The notes below the pieces were generated by a model, which was not told where the DNA came from, ran no database searches, and saw only the letters and a list, made by a program, of their open reading frames with translations. Shown one piece after another: positions 48,294-58,957 of a stretch of DNA of 64,000 bases. Position numbers and translations under genes: made by a program. The stretch comes from Allofrancisella guangzhouensis (GTDB lineage Bacteria; Pseudomonadota; Gammaproteobacteria; Francisellales; Francisellaceae). The stretch spans positions 496,001-560,000 of the forward strand of contig NZ_CP010427.1 of the NCBI RefSeq assembly GCF_000815225.1. The letters run 5' to 3'. Every line of letters starts with the position of its first letter. The stretch's first letter is position 1.

Positions 48294-49001
48294 ATGTGTG
48301 ATTTTGTGTATGTACCTATGTTTGCAGATGAGATTTTAAGACTTGTTTTATCTATTTTATTATTTTTTTGTTGCATCATTTTATCTCAAATTATCATGAA
48401 TAGAAAAAATTGGAGTGTAGCATTTTGGATTTGCTTTGCTGTTTTTTTGGCTATTTTGGGGGGATATGGTTACGTTATTCACCATCTATATTTGGAAAAT
48501 ACTTTCTCTTATGATGGGTTTATTTCAGGAGCTGGGTTTTTAGCAGTAGTAGGTTTATTGTTTTCAAATTCTAATGATAAAGAAAACGATTTTAACAATA
48601 AATTTGTCAATAAAGATACACCAATGTTTTTAGCTAGCTTTATTGTTTTTTCAATCATTTATATTCTGACAGTTGATTATAATATTGAGTGTATTTACGG
48701 AGTCAGTCAGTTCTTTATGGACGTGTTGCAGGTAGTTATTTATCCGGTATTGCTACTATTTGGATTGACAGCATTTTTATTTAGATTTGTATTATGTATA
48801 TATGTTTTTGCGATATGTATGGCTTTATTTGTAATTGAAGACTTAGTTTCTGTTTATTACACATTATCTTTTATTGCGGATGAATTTGTTATAGCTGAAA
48901 CACTGGTATCAGCAGTTATTTCTACTATTATAAGTATAGTATCAGTCTGTATACTTATGAGAGCAAAGAGGATTTATAATGGGAGGAGAGAAAATGATTA
49001 A
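48294..49001 (+). CDS. uncharacterised integral membrane protein
   Basis: The 235-residue product has about six hydrophobic segments (roughly 12-32, 42-62, 72-92, 110-128, 140-200 as two or more, 205-228) and no motif I recognise. A soluble stretch rich in N, D and K (about 93-108) separates two halves. The start is ATG at 48294, 6 bases after glpF; a second in-frame ATG eight codons later (MFADEILRL) is also possible. It overlaps the MscS-like gene by 8 bases, so the two proteins are probably made together, and it may be part of the glp transcript. Confidence 0.65.
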   Translation: MCDFVYVPMFADEILRLVLSILLFFCCIILSQIIMNRKNWSVAFWICFAVFLAILGGYGYVIHHLYLENTFSYDGFISGAGFLAVVGLLFSNSNDKENDFNNKFVNKDTPMFLASFIVFSIIYILTVDYNIECIYGVSQFFMDVLQVVIYPVLLLFGLTAFLFRFVLCIYVFAICMALFVIEDLVSVYYTLSFIADEFVIAETLVSAVISTIISIVSVCILMRAKRIYNGRREND

Positions 49002-49479
49002 ACATTTTGACAATTTTTTTTGGATAAATTTAACTGTAGCATTTATTATACTGGTAGTAGGATTTTTTTTATCAAAATACACAAAATCATTAACTTATAA
49101 CTTATTAAAGAGATATGACAATACTGTATCTCAGTTTTTGGCAAGTCTAGTTTATGTGATTTTTTTAGTTCTAGTAGTCGTAGTGGCTTTAGCCAAGCTG
49201 GGGGTACCAATTTCTCCTATAACAGGTGTTTTAACTGGTATAGTGTTTGGTATATCAATGTCGCTAAGGGCATCTTATAGTGTTTTTGCATCTGGTATAA
49301 TGCTTGCTTTTAGTAAGCCCTTTGAGATTGGCGATAATGTTGATATAGGAGGTTCAGTAGGTGTTGTTAAATCTATAGGTTTTTTGTATACAAGGCTAAA
49401 GAATGAAGCTAATGATGAGGTTGTAATCGCAAACAATATGGTTATGTCAAAAGTGATTACAAAATTGTCTAATAAATAG
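48994..49479 (+). CDS. minimal MscS-like mechanosensitive channel
   Basis: MscS-type channels open on osmotic down-shock. I chose ATG at 48994 because GGAGGAG lies 5 bases upstream, giving 161 residues. Two membrane spans (about 10-27, 48-68) are followed by a pore-helix-like segment (about 77-100) and a beta domain with [20 protein letters not shown], which aligns with the MscS segment FRPFRAGEYVDLGG. The C-terminal alpha/beta domain of MscS (about 100 residues) is missing. The 5' end overlaps the upstream membrane protein gene by 8 bases. Confidence 0.75.
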   Translation: MIKHFDNFFWINLTVAFIILVVGFFLSKYTKSLTYNLLKRYDNTVSQFLASLVYVIFLVLVVVVALAKLGVPISPITGVLTGIVFGISMSLRASYSVFASGIMLAFSKPFEIGDNVDIGGSVGVVKSIGFLYTRLKNEANDEVVIANNMVMSKVITKLSNK

Positions 49480-49602
49480 ACTTTTTATATCTAAATAATG
49501 TTTACATTAATTTAAAAACATAGTAGTATGTGGTTAGTCTTTTCAAGACAAGCTTGAAAGCGAGTATTTTTGAAAGGCTTTATAAATTCAAGCACAAAAA
49601 GC

Positions 49603-49631
49603 TTGATTTTCACTCAAATAAACTTTATAGT
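49603..49631 (+). promoter_or_regulatory. promoter of the tRNA-Tyr-Gly-Thr-tuf transcript
   Basis: TTGATT at 49603-49608 and TATAGT at 49626-49631 are 17 bases apart, 18 bases before tRNA-Tyr. Upstream, 49541-49559 forms a 7-bp hairpin (TTTCAAG/CTTGAAA) that could end the previous transcript. Confidence 0.55.
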
Positions 49632-49649
49632 ATTCTAGAAAGTTTTAGG

Positions 49650-49734
49650 GGAGGGATTCCCGAGCGGCCAAAGGGATCAGACTGTAAATCTGACGGCTCA
49701 GCCTTCGCAGGTTCGAATCCTGCTCCCTCCACCA
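49650..49734 (+). tRNA. tRNA-Tyr (GUA)
   Basis: Class II tRNA with a long variable arm. The acceptor GGAGGGA (49650-49656) pairs with TCCCTCC (49724-49730), discriminator A, CCA encoded. The anticodon GTA is at 49684-49686 and the GGTTCGAATCC T-arm is present. Confidence 0.97.
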
Positions 49735-49735
49735 T

Positions 49736-49809
49736 GCGGGTGTAGTTCAATGGTAGAACTTCGGCCTTCCAAGCCGATAGCGTGGGTTCGATTCCCATCA
49801 CCCGCTCCA
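49736..49809 (+). tRNA. tRNA-Gly (UCC)
   Basis: Acceptor GCGGGTG pairs with CACCCGC, discriminator T, CCA encoded. The anticodon loop CTTCCAA gives anticodon TCC. It begins one base after tRNA-Tyr. Confidence 0.97.
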
Positions 49810-49836
49810 CCTAAATCTGGTTTGATAAAATATTAA

Positions 49837-49912
<76 letters not shown>

Positions 49913-49959
49913 TATTTTGGTTTTTTATTTTTTGTTGAAAAAAAATGGAGTAATAAAGA

Positions 49960-51144
49960 ATGGCTAAAGAAAAATTTGAACGTTCGAAGCCGCACGTAAA
50001 CGTAGGTACAATTGGTCACGTTGACCATGGTAAGACTACCCTTACTGCAGCTATCACTAAAGTTATGGCTGAAAAAAACGGTGGTTCTGCTCGTAGGTTT
50101 GACGAGATCGATAATGCGCCGGAAGAAAAGGCACGTGGTATTACTATTAATACTTCTCACGTAGAGTATGAGTCTCCAAATAGACACTATGCTCACGTCG
50201 ACTGCCCAGGACACGCTGATTACGTTAAAAACATGATTACTGGTGCTGCTCAGATGGATGGTGCTATCTTGGTATGTTCTGCTGCTGATGGTCCTATGCC
50301 ACAAACTCGTGAGCATATTCTACTTTCTCGTCAGGTCGGGGTTCCATATATTGTTGTTTTCTTGAATAAATGTGACATGGTTGATGACGAAGAGTTGTTA
50401 GAGCTTGTGGAAATGGAAGTTCGTGAATTGTTAGATCAATATGAGTTTCCTGGTGATGATACTCCTATTATTATGGGTTCTGCTCTTAAAGCGTTAGAAG
50501 GTGATGAGAAGTACGTTGAGAAGATTGTTGAGCTAGTTCAAGCTATGGATGACTATATTCCGGCTCCAGAGCGTGATACTGATAAACCATTTATCCTTCC
50601 GATTGAAGACGTGTTCTCTATTTCAGGTCGTGGTACAGTTGTGACAGGTCGTATTGAGCGTGGTGTTATAAACGTTGGTGATGAAGTTGAAGTTGTGGGT
50701 ATCCGTCCTACTCAAAAAACTACAGTAACAGGTGTTGAGATGTTCCGTAAGCTTCTAGATAGAGGAGAAGCTGGTGATAACGTTGGTATCCTAGTTCGTG
50801 GTCTTAAGAGAGACGACGTTGAGCGTGGACAAGTATTATGTAAGCCAGGTTCAATTAAGCCTCATACTAAATTTGAAGCTGAAGTTTATGTACTTTCTAA
50901 AGAAGAGGGTGGTAGACATACGCCATTCTTTAAAGGTTATAGACCACAGTTCTATTTCCGTACTACAGATATTACTGGTGCTGTTGAGCTACCAGAAGGT
51001 GTAGAGATGGTTATGCCTGGTGATAACATTAAAATGGTTATAACACTAATTAACCCGATTGCAATGGATGAGGGTTTACGTTTCGCTATCCGTGAAGGTG
51101 GTAGAACAGTTGGAGCTGGTGTTGTTGCTAAAATTATCGAGTAA
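49960..51144 (+). CDS. tuf: elongation factor Tu
   Basis: EF-Tu brings aminoacyl-tRNA to the ribosome as a GTP complex. The 394 residues are nearly identical to other EF-Tu: GHVDHGKTT (about 18-26), [17 protein letters not shown] and the domain II-III residues. In the window it is the only tuf gene; the place after fusA where tufA usually lies is empty. It lies in the tRNA-tuf-tRNA-Trp-secE order, as tufB does in many gammaproteobacteria. The ribosome site is GGAG, followed by an A-rich stretch. Confidence 0.99.
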   Translation: MAKEKFERSKPHVNVGTIGHVDHGKTTLTAAITKVMAEKNGGSARRFDEIDNAPEEKARGITINTSHVEYESPNRHYAHVDCPGHADYVKNMITGAAQMDGAILVCSAADGPMPQTREHILLSRQVGVPYIVVFLNKCDMVDDEELLELVEMEVRELLDQYEFPGDDTPIIMGSALKALEGDEKYVEKIVELVQAMDDYIPAPERDTDKPFILPIEDVFSISGRGTVVTGRIERGVINVGDEVEVVGIRPTQKTTVTGVEMFRKLLDRGEAGDNVGILVRGLKRDDVERGQVLCKPGSIKPHTKFEAEVYVLSKEEGGRHTPFFKGYRPQFYFRTTDITGAVELPEGVEMVMPGDNIKMVITLINPIAMDEGLRFAIREGGRTVGAGVVAKIIE

Positions 51145-51165
51145 TTAGATAATTTATAAAATAAA

Positions 51166-51241
51166 AGGTCAGTAGTTCAATTGGTAGAGCAGCGGTCTCC
51201 AAAACCGCAAGTTGGGGGTTCGAGTCCCTCCTGGCCTGCCA
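51166..51241 (+). tRNA. tRNA-Trp (CCA)
   Basis: Acceptor AGGTCAG pairs with CTGGCCT (one wobble), discriminator G, CCA encoded. The anticodon loop CTCCAAA between GCGGT and ACCGC gives anticodon CCA. It is 21 bases after tuf and co-transcribed with it. Confidence 0.97.
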
Positions 51242-51250
51242 AATAATTAA

Positions 51251-51289
51251 GGCAGTGTTGCAATTTTGCTCACTGTCTTTTTTATTTTT
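51251..51289 (+). terminator. intrinsic terminator after tRNA-Trp
   Basis: GGCAGTG (51251-51257) pairs with CACTGTC (51271-51277), with inner GCAA/TTGC pairing, followed by TTTTTTATTTTTC. This ends the tRNA-tuf-tRNA-Trp transcript before secE. Confidence 0.85.
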
Positions 51290-51296
51290 CTTGATA

Positions 51297-51324
51297 TTGT
51301 ATTTTCTGTGTGTTATTTTATACT
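51297..51324 (+). promoter_or_regulatory. promoter of secE-nusG-rplKAJL-rpoBC
   Basis: TTGTAT at 51297-51302 and TATACT at 51319-51324 are 16 bases apart, directly after the terminator and 27 bases before secE. Confidence 0.5.
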
Positions 51325-51350
51325 CTACGTTTTAAAGGAGTGTCATTCTT

Positions 51351-51776
51351 GTGAAAAAGAGTCAAAATTTTAATAAAGTTTGGGTGAGTGGAGCTACTAA
51401 AACTACTGAAGTAACAAAAGTTTCAGGCTCTATTAATGTTTTGCTGTGGTTAACTACTGTAGCTATCGTGGTTGTTGGTGTTTTTATTACCATGGTTTCA
51501 AATATTTGGAGCTTTAGTTATAGTTCTTATAACACATCAATAGCAGTGGTAGTTGTTTTGGCGGCATTGGTGGTTGTGAGATTTACTAACCAGGGTCGTA
51601 GATTTTGGGCTTTTTTTAAGGCTTCAAAATTGGAGCTTTCTAAAGTTGTTTGGCCTACGCGTAGAGAAACTATGACTGTATCTGCGATGGTTATAGTGGT
51701 AGTGATTATTTTTGCTATCTTCATATCTATCTTTGGTATGATGTTTGAAAAATTTATTCAATATTTCCTAGGTTAA
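51351..51776 (+). CDS. secE: protein translocase subunit SecE
   Basis: SecE stabilises the SecY channel in the inner membrane. The 141-residue protein has three membrane segments (about 27-47, 53-72 and 110-138), the long three-span form seen in enterobacteria, and the conserved amphipathic stretch ELSKVVWPTRRETM before the last span. The start is GTG at 51351 with AAAGGAG 10 bases upstream, a rather long spacing. nusG follows after 15 bases. Confidence 0.95.
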   Translation: MKKSQNFNKVWVSGATKTTEVTKVSGSINVLLWLTTVAIVVVGVFITMVSNIWSFSYSSYNTSIAVVVVLAALVVVRFTNQGRRFWAFFKASKLELSKVVWPTRRETMTVSAMVIVVVIIFAIFISIFGMMFEKFIQYFLG

Positions 51777-51791
51777 TAGGGGTTTTAAATT

Positions 51792-52325
51792 ATGCTTTGG
51801 TATGTTGTGCAGGTGCACTCAGGTTATGAGAAAAGAGTAAAAACTCAGTTAGAAGAAAATATTAAAATAGCTGGTTTGGAAAATAATTTTGGTAGAATAC
51901 TTGTTCCTACTGAGAATGTGGTAGAGATGAAGGCTGGTCAAAAGCGTAAAAGTGAACGTAAATATTTTCCTGGATATGTTTTGATGGAGGCTGATCTTAC
52001 CACAGATGCATGGCAGCTTGTTAAGTCAGTTCCTAGGGTGTTAACAGTTGTTGGTTCTAGAGGTAAGCCTATTCCATTGAGTAAGCAAGAGATTGAGAGA
52101 ATACTTGGCTTTATGGAAGGAAGTAAAAACGCTGTTGAGCCAAGATTAAGAAAATCGTATCAGGTTGGTGAAGTTGTTAGAGTTCTTGAGGGGCCATTTA
52201 ATGACTTTACTGGTGTGGTAGAAGAGGTTAACTATGAAAAATCAAGATTGAGAGTGGCTGTATCTATATTTGGTAGATCCACGCCTGTTGAGCTTGAATT
52301 TTCGCAAGTTGAAAAAGAGTCTTAG
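51792..52325 (+). CDS. nusG: transcription antitermination factor NusG
   Basis: NusG binds RNA polymerase and links it to Rho or to the ribosome through S10. The 177-residue protein has the N-terminal NGN domain with WYVVQVHSGYEKRVK and FPGYVLME, and a C-terminal KOW domain with VRVLEGPFNDFTGVVEEV. The length is close to the E. coli 181. It lies between secE and rplK in the conserved order. Confidence 0.98.
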   Translation: MLWYVVQVHSGYEKRVKTQLEENIKIAGLENNFGRILVPTENVVEMKAGQKRKSERKYFPGYVLMEADLTTDAWQLVKSVPRVLTVVGSRGKPIPLSKQEIERILGFMEGSKNAVEPRLRKSYQVGEVVRVLEGPFNDFTGVVEEVNYEKSRLRVAVSIFGRSTPVELEFSQVEKES

Positions 52326-52404
52326 TTTTATAAAAGCTAAGACATAGGGAGCTTGTGTTTTAAGAAAAATGCGAGTGCTATTAACCTAAATTTTGGAGAA
52401 AACA

Positions 52405-52845
52405 ATGGCTAAGAAAAAAGTAGAAGCTATTATTAAATTACAAGTTGCTGCTGGTAAGGCTAATCCAAGTCCTCCTATAGGACCTGCATTAGGACAGCGT
52501 GGTGTTAATATTATGCAATTCTGTAAAGAATTTAACGCTAAAACTCAAGGTATGGAACCGGGGATGCCTATTCCTGTTGAGATTTCTGTATATAGTGATC
52601 GCAGTTTCACATTTGAGATGAAAACTCCTCCGGCTTCTTATTTAATTAAAAAAGCAGTTAATATAAAATCAGGTTCTTCGAACCCTTCAAAAGAGGTTGT
52701 TGCTACGATTACTCGTGAGCAGCTAGAAGAAATTGCTAAAGTAAAAGATCCTGATTTGACAGCTGCTAATTTAGATGCTGCTGTAAGAATTATTGCTGGT
52801 AGTGCTCGTAGTATGGGTGTAAAAGTTGAAGAGGGGGTTGCGTAA
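52405..52845 (+). CDS. rplK: 50S ribosomal protein L11
   Basis: L11 forms the base of the factor-binding stalk and is needed for RelA activation. I chose ATG at 52405 because GGAG lies 6 bases upstream and the protein then begins [13 protein letters not shown]; an upstream TTG at 52393 adds four residues. The 146 residues include the proline-rich [20 protein letters not shown] and the C-terminal RNA-binding GSARSMGV. The stop overlaps rplA by one base (TAATG). Confidence 0.98.
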   Translation: MAKKKVEAIIKLQVAAGKANPSPPIGPALGQRGVNIMQFCKEFNAKTQGMEPGMPIPVEISVYSDRSFTFEMKTPPASYLIKKAVNIKSGSSNPSKEVVATITREQLEEIAKVKDPDLTAANLDAAVRIIAGSARSMGVKVEEGVA

Positions 52846-53540
52846 TGGCTAAAATTTCAAAAAGAATGAAGATTATAGCAGCTAAAATAGATGCTGAGAA
52901 AAAATATCCTGTAGTAGAGGCTTTTGATATTCTAAGAGAAGTTTCTTCGGTTAAATTCGTTGAATCTGTCGATGTATCAGTTGCTTTGGGTGTTGACCCT
53001 CGTAAATCTGATCAGGTAGTTAGAGGGGCTTCTGTTCTTCCTAATGGAACTGGTAAAACTGTTAGAGTGGCGGTTTTTGCAAAAGGTCCTGCTGCAGATG
53101 CAGCTAAAGATGCTGGAGCTGATATTGTGGGGATGGAAGATCTTGCTGATGATGTTAAAAAAGGCAATATGAATTTTGATGTTGTAATTGCTTCTCCTGA
53201 TGCTATGAGAGTAGTTGGTCAGTTGGGACAAATCTTGGGTCCTAAAGGGCTTATGCCAAATCCTAAGGTTGGTACTGTAACTATGGATGTAGCTAAGGCA
53301 GTAAGAGATGCAAAAGCAGGTCAAGTTAGATATAGAGTTGATAAGGCTGGTATAATACATACTACTATTGGTAAGGTTAACTTTACTTCTGATGCATTAA
53401 AACAAAACCTGGAGCAACTTTTGGTTGACCTTAAAAAAGCTAAACCATCTGTTTCTAAGGGCATATATCTGAAAAAAGTTTCTGTATCTAGTACTATGGG
53501 TCCAGGAATAGCGGTTGACTTTTCGGATTTAAGTATATAG
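52845..53540 (+). CDS. rplA: 50S ribosomal protein L1
   Basis: L1 is the mobile stalk near the E site and in E. coli represses the L11-L1 genes by binding their mRNA. The 231 residues contain [23 protein letters not shown] (read as two motifs: [11 protein letters not shown] and LPNGTGK) and [19 protein letters not shown] overlap with rplK shows translational coupling. A 170-base leader for L10 follows. Confidence 0.98.
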   Translation: MAKISKRMKIIAAKIDAEKKYPVVEAFDILREVSSVKFVESVDVSVALGVDPRKSDQVVRGASVLPNGTGKTVRVAVFAKGPAADAAKDAGADIVGMEDLADDVKKGNMNFDVVIASPDAMRVVGQLGQILGPKGLMPNPKVGTVTMDVAKAVRDAKAGQVRYRVDKAGIIHTTIGKVNFTSDALKQNLEQLLVDLKKAKPSVSKGIYLKKVSVSSTMGPGIAVDFSDLSI

Positions 53541-53563
53541 AATAGTACTTTGCAATTTCTTTG

Positions 53564-53649
53564 GGTTGTATGTGAATACAACGTTAAAGACCGTAGGAGC
53601 TAAGCTTGCTTGGCTTAATATTTATCCTACGCAGACGATGTTGACAACC
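53564..53649 (+). promoter_or_regulatory. L10 (rplJ) mRNA leader
   Basis: The leader of rplJ-rplL has a hairpin GTTGTAT/ATACAAC (53565-53571 with 53576-53582) and a second arm with GTAGGA (53593-53598) paired to TCCTAC (53625-53630), holding an inner TAAGC/GCTTA stem. The bases around TCCTACGCAGACGATG resemble the kink-turn of the known L10 leader family, which binds L10(L12)4 and represses translation. GGTTGT (53564-53569) could instead pair with ACAACC (53644-53649), giving an alternative fold. Confidence 0.65.
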
Positions 53650-53669
53650 TTTTTTGGTCTAAATATCGT
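53641..53669 (+). promoter_or_regulatory. possible promoter of rplJ-rplL
   Basis: A perfect TTGACA at 53641-53646 and TATCGT at 53664-53669 are 17 bases apart. It overlaps the leader; transcripts from here would lack the L10-binding fold. Confidence 0.4.
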
Positions 53670-53710
53670 GTTAATTAAATAAAAGTGTAGACAATAATAA
53701 GGAGTCGATT

Positions 53711-54229
53711 ATGGCACTTAGAATAGAGGATAAAAAAGCAATTGTCGCTGAAGTTGCTGAACAAGTGTCCTCAGCGTTGTCTGCAGCAGTAGCCGACTAT
53801 CGTGGTTTGACTGTTAATGAAATGACTTCATTAAGAAAACAAGCTCGTGAGTCTGGAGTTTATTTAAGAGTTGTTCGTAACAACTTAGCACGTTTAGCAA
53901 TTAAAGGAACTGATTTTGAGTGTCTTGGTGATGCTCTTAAAGGTCCTCTTGTTCTTGCTCTTTCTAAGGATGAGCCAGGTGCGGCAGCTAAGCTATTTAA
54001 AAACTTTCAAAAGGATCATAAGGCTTTTGAGGTTAAAAATTTAGCTATGTCTGGTGAACTGTTTGGTCCAGAAAAGTTAGATGACTTTGCTAAGCTTCCT
54101 AGTAGGGAAGAGGCACTTGCTACATTACTTAGTGTTATGCAAGCACCGGTTACTAAGTTTGTTCGTACTCTTAATGAGATTCCTTCTCAGGTGGTACGAG
54201 TATTTGCTGCTGTTGGAGATAGTAAATAA
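53711..54229 (+). CDS. rplJ: 50S ribosomal protein L10
   Basis: L10 anchors the L7/L12 dimers of the stalk to 23S rRNA. The 172 residues have the N-terminal ADYRGLTVNEMTSLRKQARE and VVRNNLARLAI motifs and a C-terminal helix for L7/L12 binding. The ribosome site is AAGGAG. Its own leader at 53564 probably limits its synthesis, as in E. coli. Confidence 0.98.
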   Translation: MALRIEDKKAIVAEVAEQVSSALSAAVADYRGLTVNEMTSLRKQARESGVYLRVVRNNLARLAIKGTDFECLGDALKGPLVLALSKDEPGAAAKLFKNFQKDHKAFEVKNLAMSGELFGPEKLDDFAKLPSREEALATLLSVMQAPVTKFVRTLNEIPSQVVRVFAAVGDSK

Positions 54230-54292
54230 TTGCATTGGCTTACTAGAAGAGCTAAACAAAGAATTAATTGTTAAATAAATAGGAGTTATAAA

Positions 54293-54670
54293 ATGGCTAT
54301 AACAAAAGAAGATATCCTAAATGCTGTTGCTGAAATGAGCGTAATGGATGTGTGTGATTTAGTTAAAATGATGGAAGATAAATTTGGTGTATCTGCTGCA
54401 GCTGCTGTTGCTGTTGCTGCTGGTCCAGTTGCTGGTCCGGCTGAGGCTGCTGAAGAGAAAACTGAGTTTGACGTTGTTTTAGTTGATGCTGGTTCAAATA
54501 AAATTGCTGCTATTAAAGCAGTAAGAGGTGCAACTGGTTTAGGTCTTAAAGAAGCTAAAGATGCTGTAGAAGGTACTCCTTTCACAGTTAAAGAAGCTGC
54601 TTCTAAAGAAGAAGCTGAAGCTCTTAAAAAGCAACTTGAAGAAGCAGGCGCAAAAGTTGAGCTTAAATAA
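54293..54670 (+). CDS. rplL: 50S ribosomal protein L7/L12
   Basis: L7/L12 is the flexible stalk protein that recruits translation GTPases. The 125-residue product has the N-terminal dimer domain (about 1-32), an alanine- and proline-rich hinge ([18 protein letters not shown]) and the C-terminal domain with [20 protein letters not shown]. The ribosome site is AGGAG. An attenuator-like hairpin lies between it and rpoB. Confidence 0.98.
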   Translation: MAITKEDILNAVAEMSVMDVCDLVKMMEDKFGVSAAAAVAVAAGPVAGPAEAAEEKTEFDVVLVDAGSNKIAAIKAVRGATGLGLKEAKDAVEGTPFTVKEAASKEEAEALKKQLEEAGAKVELK

Positions 54671-54703
54671 TAAAATTCTAAAGTATAGTTTTTAGAAATT
54701 TAT

Positions 54704-54740
54704 GACTAGTGGTCAATTTTTGGCCTCTAGTCTTTCTAGT
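54704..54740 (+). terminator. attenuator-like hairpin between rplL and rpoB
   Basis: GACTAGTGGTC (54704-54714) pairs with GGCCTCTAGTC (54722-54732) with one mismatch and one wobble, followed by TTTCT. Bacteria commonly have a partial terminator here to make less RNA polymerase than L7/L12; this hairpin is its likely equivalent. Confidence 0.65.
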
Positions 54741-54821
54741 ATTGAAAGATACATAGATATTGGTGCAAATATATTCATATTTGCTTTTTATTTTGTGTAA
54801 ACAAAATCTTGAGGGTTTTTG

Positions 54822-57800
54822 ATGTCTTACTCATACGCTGAGAAAAAAAGAATTCGTAAAGAGTTTGGGGAGTTACCTCATATCTTAGATGTACCATATT
54901 TGCTCTCTATCCAGACAGAGTCATATAAGAAATTTTTAATCCCAGAAGCGGTAAAAGGTAGAAGTTATTCTGGTTTGGAACAGGTGCTTAAGCAGTCTTT
55001 TCCTGTAGAAAGTAAAAATGGTCAATATGAACTTCATTATGTTGATTATCAAATCGGTGAGCCAACTTTTGATGAGAGTGAGTGTCAGGTTCGTGGGGCT
55101 ACCTATGATGCTCCTCTTAATGTTAAAATGAGATTGGTTGTTTATAATAAAGAAGCTCTTCCAAATGAAAAAATCGTTGAAGATATCAGAGAAGAGTATG
55201 TATATATGGGTGATATACCATTAATGACTACAAATGGTACTTTTATTGTTAATGGTACTGAAAGGGTAGTTGTTTCTCAGTTACATAGATCTCCTGGAGT
55301 GTTTTTTAGTAAGGATGATGCAGAAGAAGGGGCTTTCTCTGCTCGTATAATCCCATATAGAGGTTCATGGTTGGACTTTGAATTTGATTCAAAAGGTATT
55401 ATTTGGGCTAGAATAGATAGAAAAAGAAAGATTTGTGCAACTGTTATTTTGAAGGCGCTAGGATATTCACAAGAAGATATTTTAAAATATTTTTCTACTA
55501 GCAAAACTATCAAATTTGATGGTGAAAATTTTGGCTTGAAGTTGGGCGATCTTTCTTCGATGAAAGGAGAACTCTTAAAATTTGATATTACGGATTCAGA
55601 AGGCAATATAGTAGCTAAAAAAAATAAAAAAATTACTTCTAAAGATATTAAAAAAATAAAAGATGCGGGTATTGATTCAGTAGCTATAGATTTTGATCTG
55701 GTAAGTACGCTTAGAGTGGCAAAAGATATTGTCAGTAAAAATACAGGTGAAGTTATAGCCTACGCAAATGATGACGTTACAGAAAATTTATTAGATGCTT
55801 GTATAGAAGCAGGAATGAATGAATTAGAAGTTATAGATTTTATAACTATAGAAAAGGGTAGATATATCTCTGATACTCTTAAGTATGATATTACAAAAAA
55901 TACAGATGAAGCTTTGGTCGAAATTTATAAAGTTTTAAGACCAGGTGATCCTCCAGCAGCAGCGTCTGTGAAAGCTTTATTTGAAGGATTATTTTTTATT
56001 GAAAGTAGATATAGCCTGTCTGATATCGGTAGAATGAAGCTAAATGCAAGATTAGGTTCTGACAAGGTTTCTAAAGATGTTTATACGCTTGAAAATAGCG
56101 ATATAGTAGGTGTTCTTGAGGAGCTTATTAAAATTCGTGACGGTAAAGGAAAAGTCGATGATATTGATCATCTTGGCAATAGACGTGTACGTTCTGTTGG
56201 TGAAATGGTTGAAAACCAATTTAGAATAGGTCTTTATCGTGTAGAAAAAGGTATTCGTGAGAGTATGTCTTTAGTGCATAAAGATAAGCTAATGCCAAAA
56301 GATATTGTTAACTCTAAGCCTATTACAGCTTCGATAAAAGAGTTTTTTACTTCTGGTGCATTATCTCAATTTATGGATCAAGATAACCCTTTATCAGAGG
56401 TTACTCACAAAAGAAGAATTTCTGCATTGGGTCCAGGCGGGTTATCTCGTGATAGAGCAGGATTTGAGGTTCGTGACGTTCATGCGACTCATTATGGTAG
56501 ATTATGTCCTATTGAGACGCCAGAGGGTCCAAATATTGGTCTTATTAATTCCTTAGCAATTTACTCTAGAGTAAATGATTATGGTTTCTTAGAGGCTCCT
56601 TATAGAAAGGTTGTTAATGGTAAAGTTACAGATGAAATTGAATATTTATCAGCAACTGATGAAGATAATTATGTAATCGCTCAGGCTTCAACTCAACTTG
56701 ATGAAAATAATCATTTTGTTGACGAGTTGATACAATGCCGTTCAGGTGGTGAAGCTATGTTTACAGAATCTAGTAGAGTGCAATATATGGATGTTTCTGC
56801 TAAACAGATGGTCTCAGCAGCTGCAGCATTAATTCCTTTCTTAGAGCATGATGATGCAAATAGGGTATTGATGGGTGCAAACATGCAACGTCAAGCAGTT
56901 CCAACACTTAAGTCTGAGAAACCTTTAGTTGGTACTGGGATAGAAAAAATTGTTGCTAGAGACTCTGGTAACTGTATTATTGCTAGAAATCCTGGAACAG
57001 TTGTTGAAGTTGACTCAAATAGAATAGTAGTTAAAGTAAACACTAAAAAATCTAAAACTAATAGATTAGTAGATATATATAGTCTGACTAAATTCAAACG
57101 TTCAAATAAAAATACTTGTATCAACCAGCGTCCTATAGTCAATGTTGGCGATAAGGTTGAGCAAGGTGATATCTTGGCAGATGGGTTTGCAACTGATTTT
57201 GGTGAGTTATCTTTAGGACATAACCTAATGGTCGCATTTATGCCATGGAATGGTTATAATTTTGAAGATTCAATTTTATTATCAGAAAGAGTAGTTAAAG
57301 ATGATAAGTATACAAGTATACATATTGAGGAATTTACTTGTGTTGCTCGTGACACTAAACTTGGCCCAGAAGAAATAACAGCTGATATTCCAAATGTTAG
57401 TGAAAGTAGCTTAGTTAAGTTGGATGAATCAGGTATTGTCTATATAGGTGCTAATGTTGAAGCTGGAGATATCCTTGTGGCTAAAATCACGCCAAAAGCA
57501 GAGCAACAGTTGACGCCGGAAGAAAGACTGCTTAGGGCGATTTTTAATGAAAAAGCATCAAATGTTGCTGATAGTTCATTAAGAATGCCTAGTGGTACCT
57601 CAGGTACAGTTATTAATGTCCAAGTATTTGAAAATGATAAAGGTGGTAAAAGTCATAGAGCTTTAAAAATAGAAAAAGAGCTTATAGAAAAAACACGTAA
57701 AGACTTTGATGAAGAATTTAGTGTTATTGAGTCTATAGTTAAGCAATCTATTGAAAAGGATATTGTTGGAGCCGAAATTCTTAAAGCTAAAGGTCTTAAA

Positions 57801-58898
57801 AAAGGCGCAGTTTTAACCAAAGAGTTTTTGGAAAAACTACCTTTTTCAAGATGGTTGGAAATTACGTTTGAAGACGAGGATTTGAACACTAAGGTGCTAA
57901 AAGCCAAAGAATATTATGACGAAGCAAAAATAGCAATAGATAGTAGATTTGAAGCTAAGAAGAAATCTATAACTCAAAGTAATGAGTTATCTCCAGGTGT
58001 GCTAAAAACAGTAAAAGTATTTGTCGCTATTAAAAAGCGTATACAACCTGGTGATAAGATGGCAGGGCGTCATGGTAATAAAGGTGTGGTATCTCGGGTA
58101 TTACCAATTGAAGATATGCCATATATGGAAGATGGTACTCCAGTAGATGTTTGTTTAAATCCGCTAGGTATACCATCACGTATGAATATTGGTCAGATCT
58201 TAGAAGCACATATGGGATTAGCTTCTTATGGTTTAGGTAAAAAGATAGAAAAAACTTTAGATCAAACTAGAAAAGCTGCTGAGCTAAGAAAGACTTTGGA
58301 TGAAGTGTATAACAGTGTTGGCGGTAAAAAAGTGGATCTAGATGCTCTAAGTGACGAAGAAATCTTGCAGCTTTGCGAAAACCTTAAAGAAGGCGTGCCA
58401 ATTGCAACACCAGTATTTGATGGTGCTAAAGAGGAAGATATTAAGTCACTACTTCAGTTAGGTGGGTTTGCAACAGATGGTCAAATGAAATTATTTGATG
58501 GTCGTACTGGTAAAGCATTTGATAGAAATGTTACTGTTGGTTACATGTATATGCTCAAGCTTGATCACTTGGTAGATGATAAAATGCATGCTAGATCAAC
58601 AGGATCATATAGTTTGGTTACACAGCAACCTTTAGGTGGTAAAGCTCAGTTTGGTGGCCAGAGATTTGGTGAGATGGAAGTTTGGGCATTACAAGCTTAT
58701 GGCGCAGCTTATACGTTAAGAGAAATGCTAACAGTTAAATCAGATGATATAGCTGGTAGGTCAAAAATGTATAAGAACATAGTTGACGGTAAACTAACTA
58801 TGAATGTTGATGTGCCAGAATCCTTCAACGTTTTAAGAAATGAAGTTAGAGCGTTGGGTATAGATATGGATTTTGACTACTCAGCAGAGGAAGAATAA
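54822..58898 (+). CDS. rpoB: RNA polymerase beta subunit
   Basis: Beta forms half of the RNA polymerase catalytic cleft. I chose ATG at 54822 (GAGGG upstream), giving 1358 residues; a TTG one codon earlier is unlikely. The rifampicin-binding segment (about residues 510-545) reads [12 protein letters not shown] then [20 protein letters not shown], all sensitive-type at the well-known Asp, His, Arg and Ser positions. The C-terminal part has the [17 protein letters not shown]-type motif ([14 protein letters not shown]) and [20 protein letters not shown]. Confidence 0.99.
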   Translation: MSYSYAEKKRIRKEFGELPHILDVPYLLSIQTESYKKFLIPEAVKGRSYSGLEQVLKQSFPVESKNGQYELHYVDYQIGEPTFDESECQVRGATYDAPLNVKMRLVVYNKEALPNEKIVEDIREEYVYMGDIPLMTTNGTFIVNGTERVVVSQLHRSPGVFFSKDDAEEGAFSARIIPYRGSWLDFEFDSKGIIWARIDRKRKICATVILKALGYSQEDILKYFSTSKTIKFDGENFGLKLGDLSSMKGELLKFDITDSEGNIVAKKNKKITSKDIKKIKDAGIDSVAIDFDLVSTLRVAKDIVSKNTGEVIAYANDDVTENLLDACIEAGMNELEVIDFITIEKGRYISDTLKYDITKNTDEALVEIYKVLRPGDPPAAASVKALFEGLFFIESRYSLSDIGRMKLNARLGSDKVSKDVYTLENSDIVGVLEELIKIRDGKGKVDDIDHLGNRRVRSVGEMVENQFRIGLYRVEKGIRESMSLVHKDKLMPKDIVNSKPITASIKEFFTSGALSQFMDQDNPLSEVTHKRRISALGPGGLSRDRAGFEVRDVHATHYGRLCPIETPEGPNIGLINSLAIYSRVNDYGFLEAPYRKVVNGKVTDEIEYLSATDEDNYVIAQASTQLDENNHFVDELIQCRSGGEAMFTESSRVQYMDVSAKQMVSAAAALIPFLEHDDANRVLMGANMQRQAVPTLKSEKPLVGTGIEKIVARDSGNCIIARNPGTVVEVDSNRIVVKVNTKKSKTNRLVDIYSLTKFKRSNKNTCINQRPIVNVGDKVEQGDILADGFATDFGELSLGHNLMVAFMPWNGYNFEDSILLSERVVKDDKYTSIHIEEFTCVARDTKLGPEEITADIPNVSESSLVKLDESGIVYIGANVEAGDILVAKITPKAEQQLTPEERLLRAIFNEKASNVADSSLRMPSGTSGTVINVQVFENDKGGKSHRALKIEKELIEKTRKDFDEEFSVIESIVKQSIEKDIVGAEILKAKGLKKGAVLTKEFLEKLPFSRWLEITFEDEDLNTKVLKAKEYYDEAKIAIDSRFEAKKKSITQSNELSPGVLKTVKVFVAIKKRIQPGDKMAGRHGNKGVVSRVLPIEDMPYMEDGTPVDVCLNPLGIPSRMNIGQILEAHMGLASYGLGKKIEKTLDQTRKAAELRKTLDEVYNSVGGKKVDLDALSDEEILQLCENLKEGVPIATPVFDGAKEEDIKSLLQLGGFATDGQMKLFDGRTGKAFDRNVTVGYMYMLKLDHLVDDKMHARSTGSYSLVTQQPLGGKAQFGGQRFGEMEVWALQAYGAAYTLREMLTVKSDDIAGRSKMYKNIVDGKLTMNVDVPESFNVLRNEVRALGIDMDFDYSAEEE

Positions 58899-58957
58899 GC
58901 ATCTTTATTAGAGTAACTTATTTTTTTTATTAAAATAAAAGTATAGGAGAGCTACCT

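Noticed and set aside
49530-49810. Short open frames on both strands over the tRNA genes
   Set aside because: They are translations of tRNA-Tyr and tRNA-Gly sequence; the tRNAs explain the conservation.
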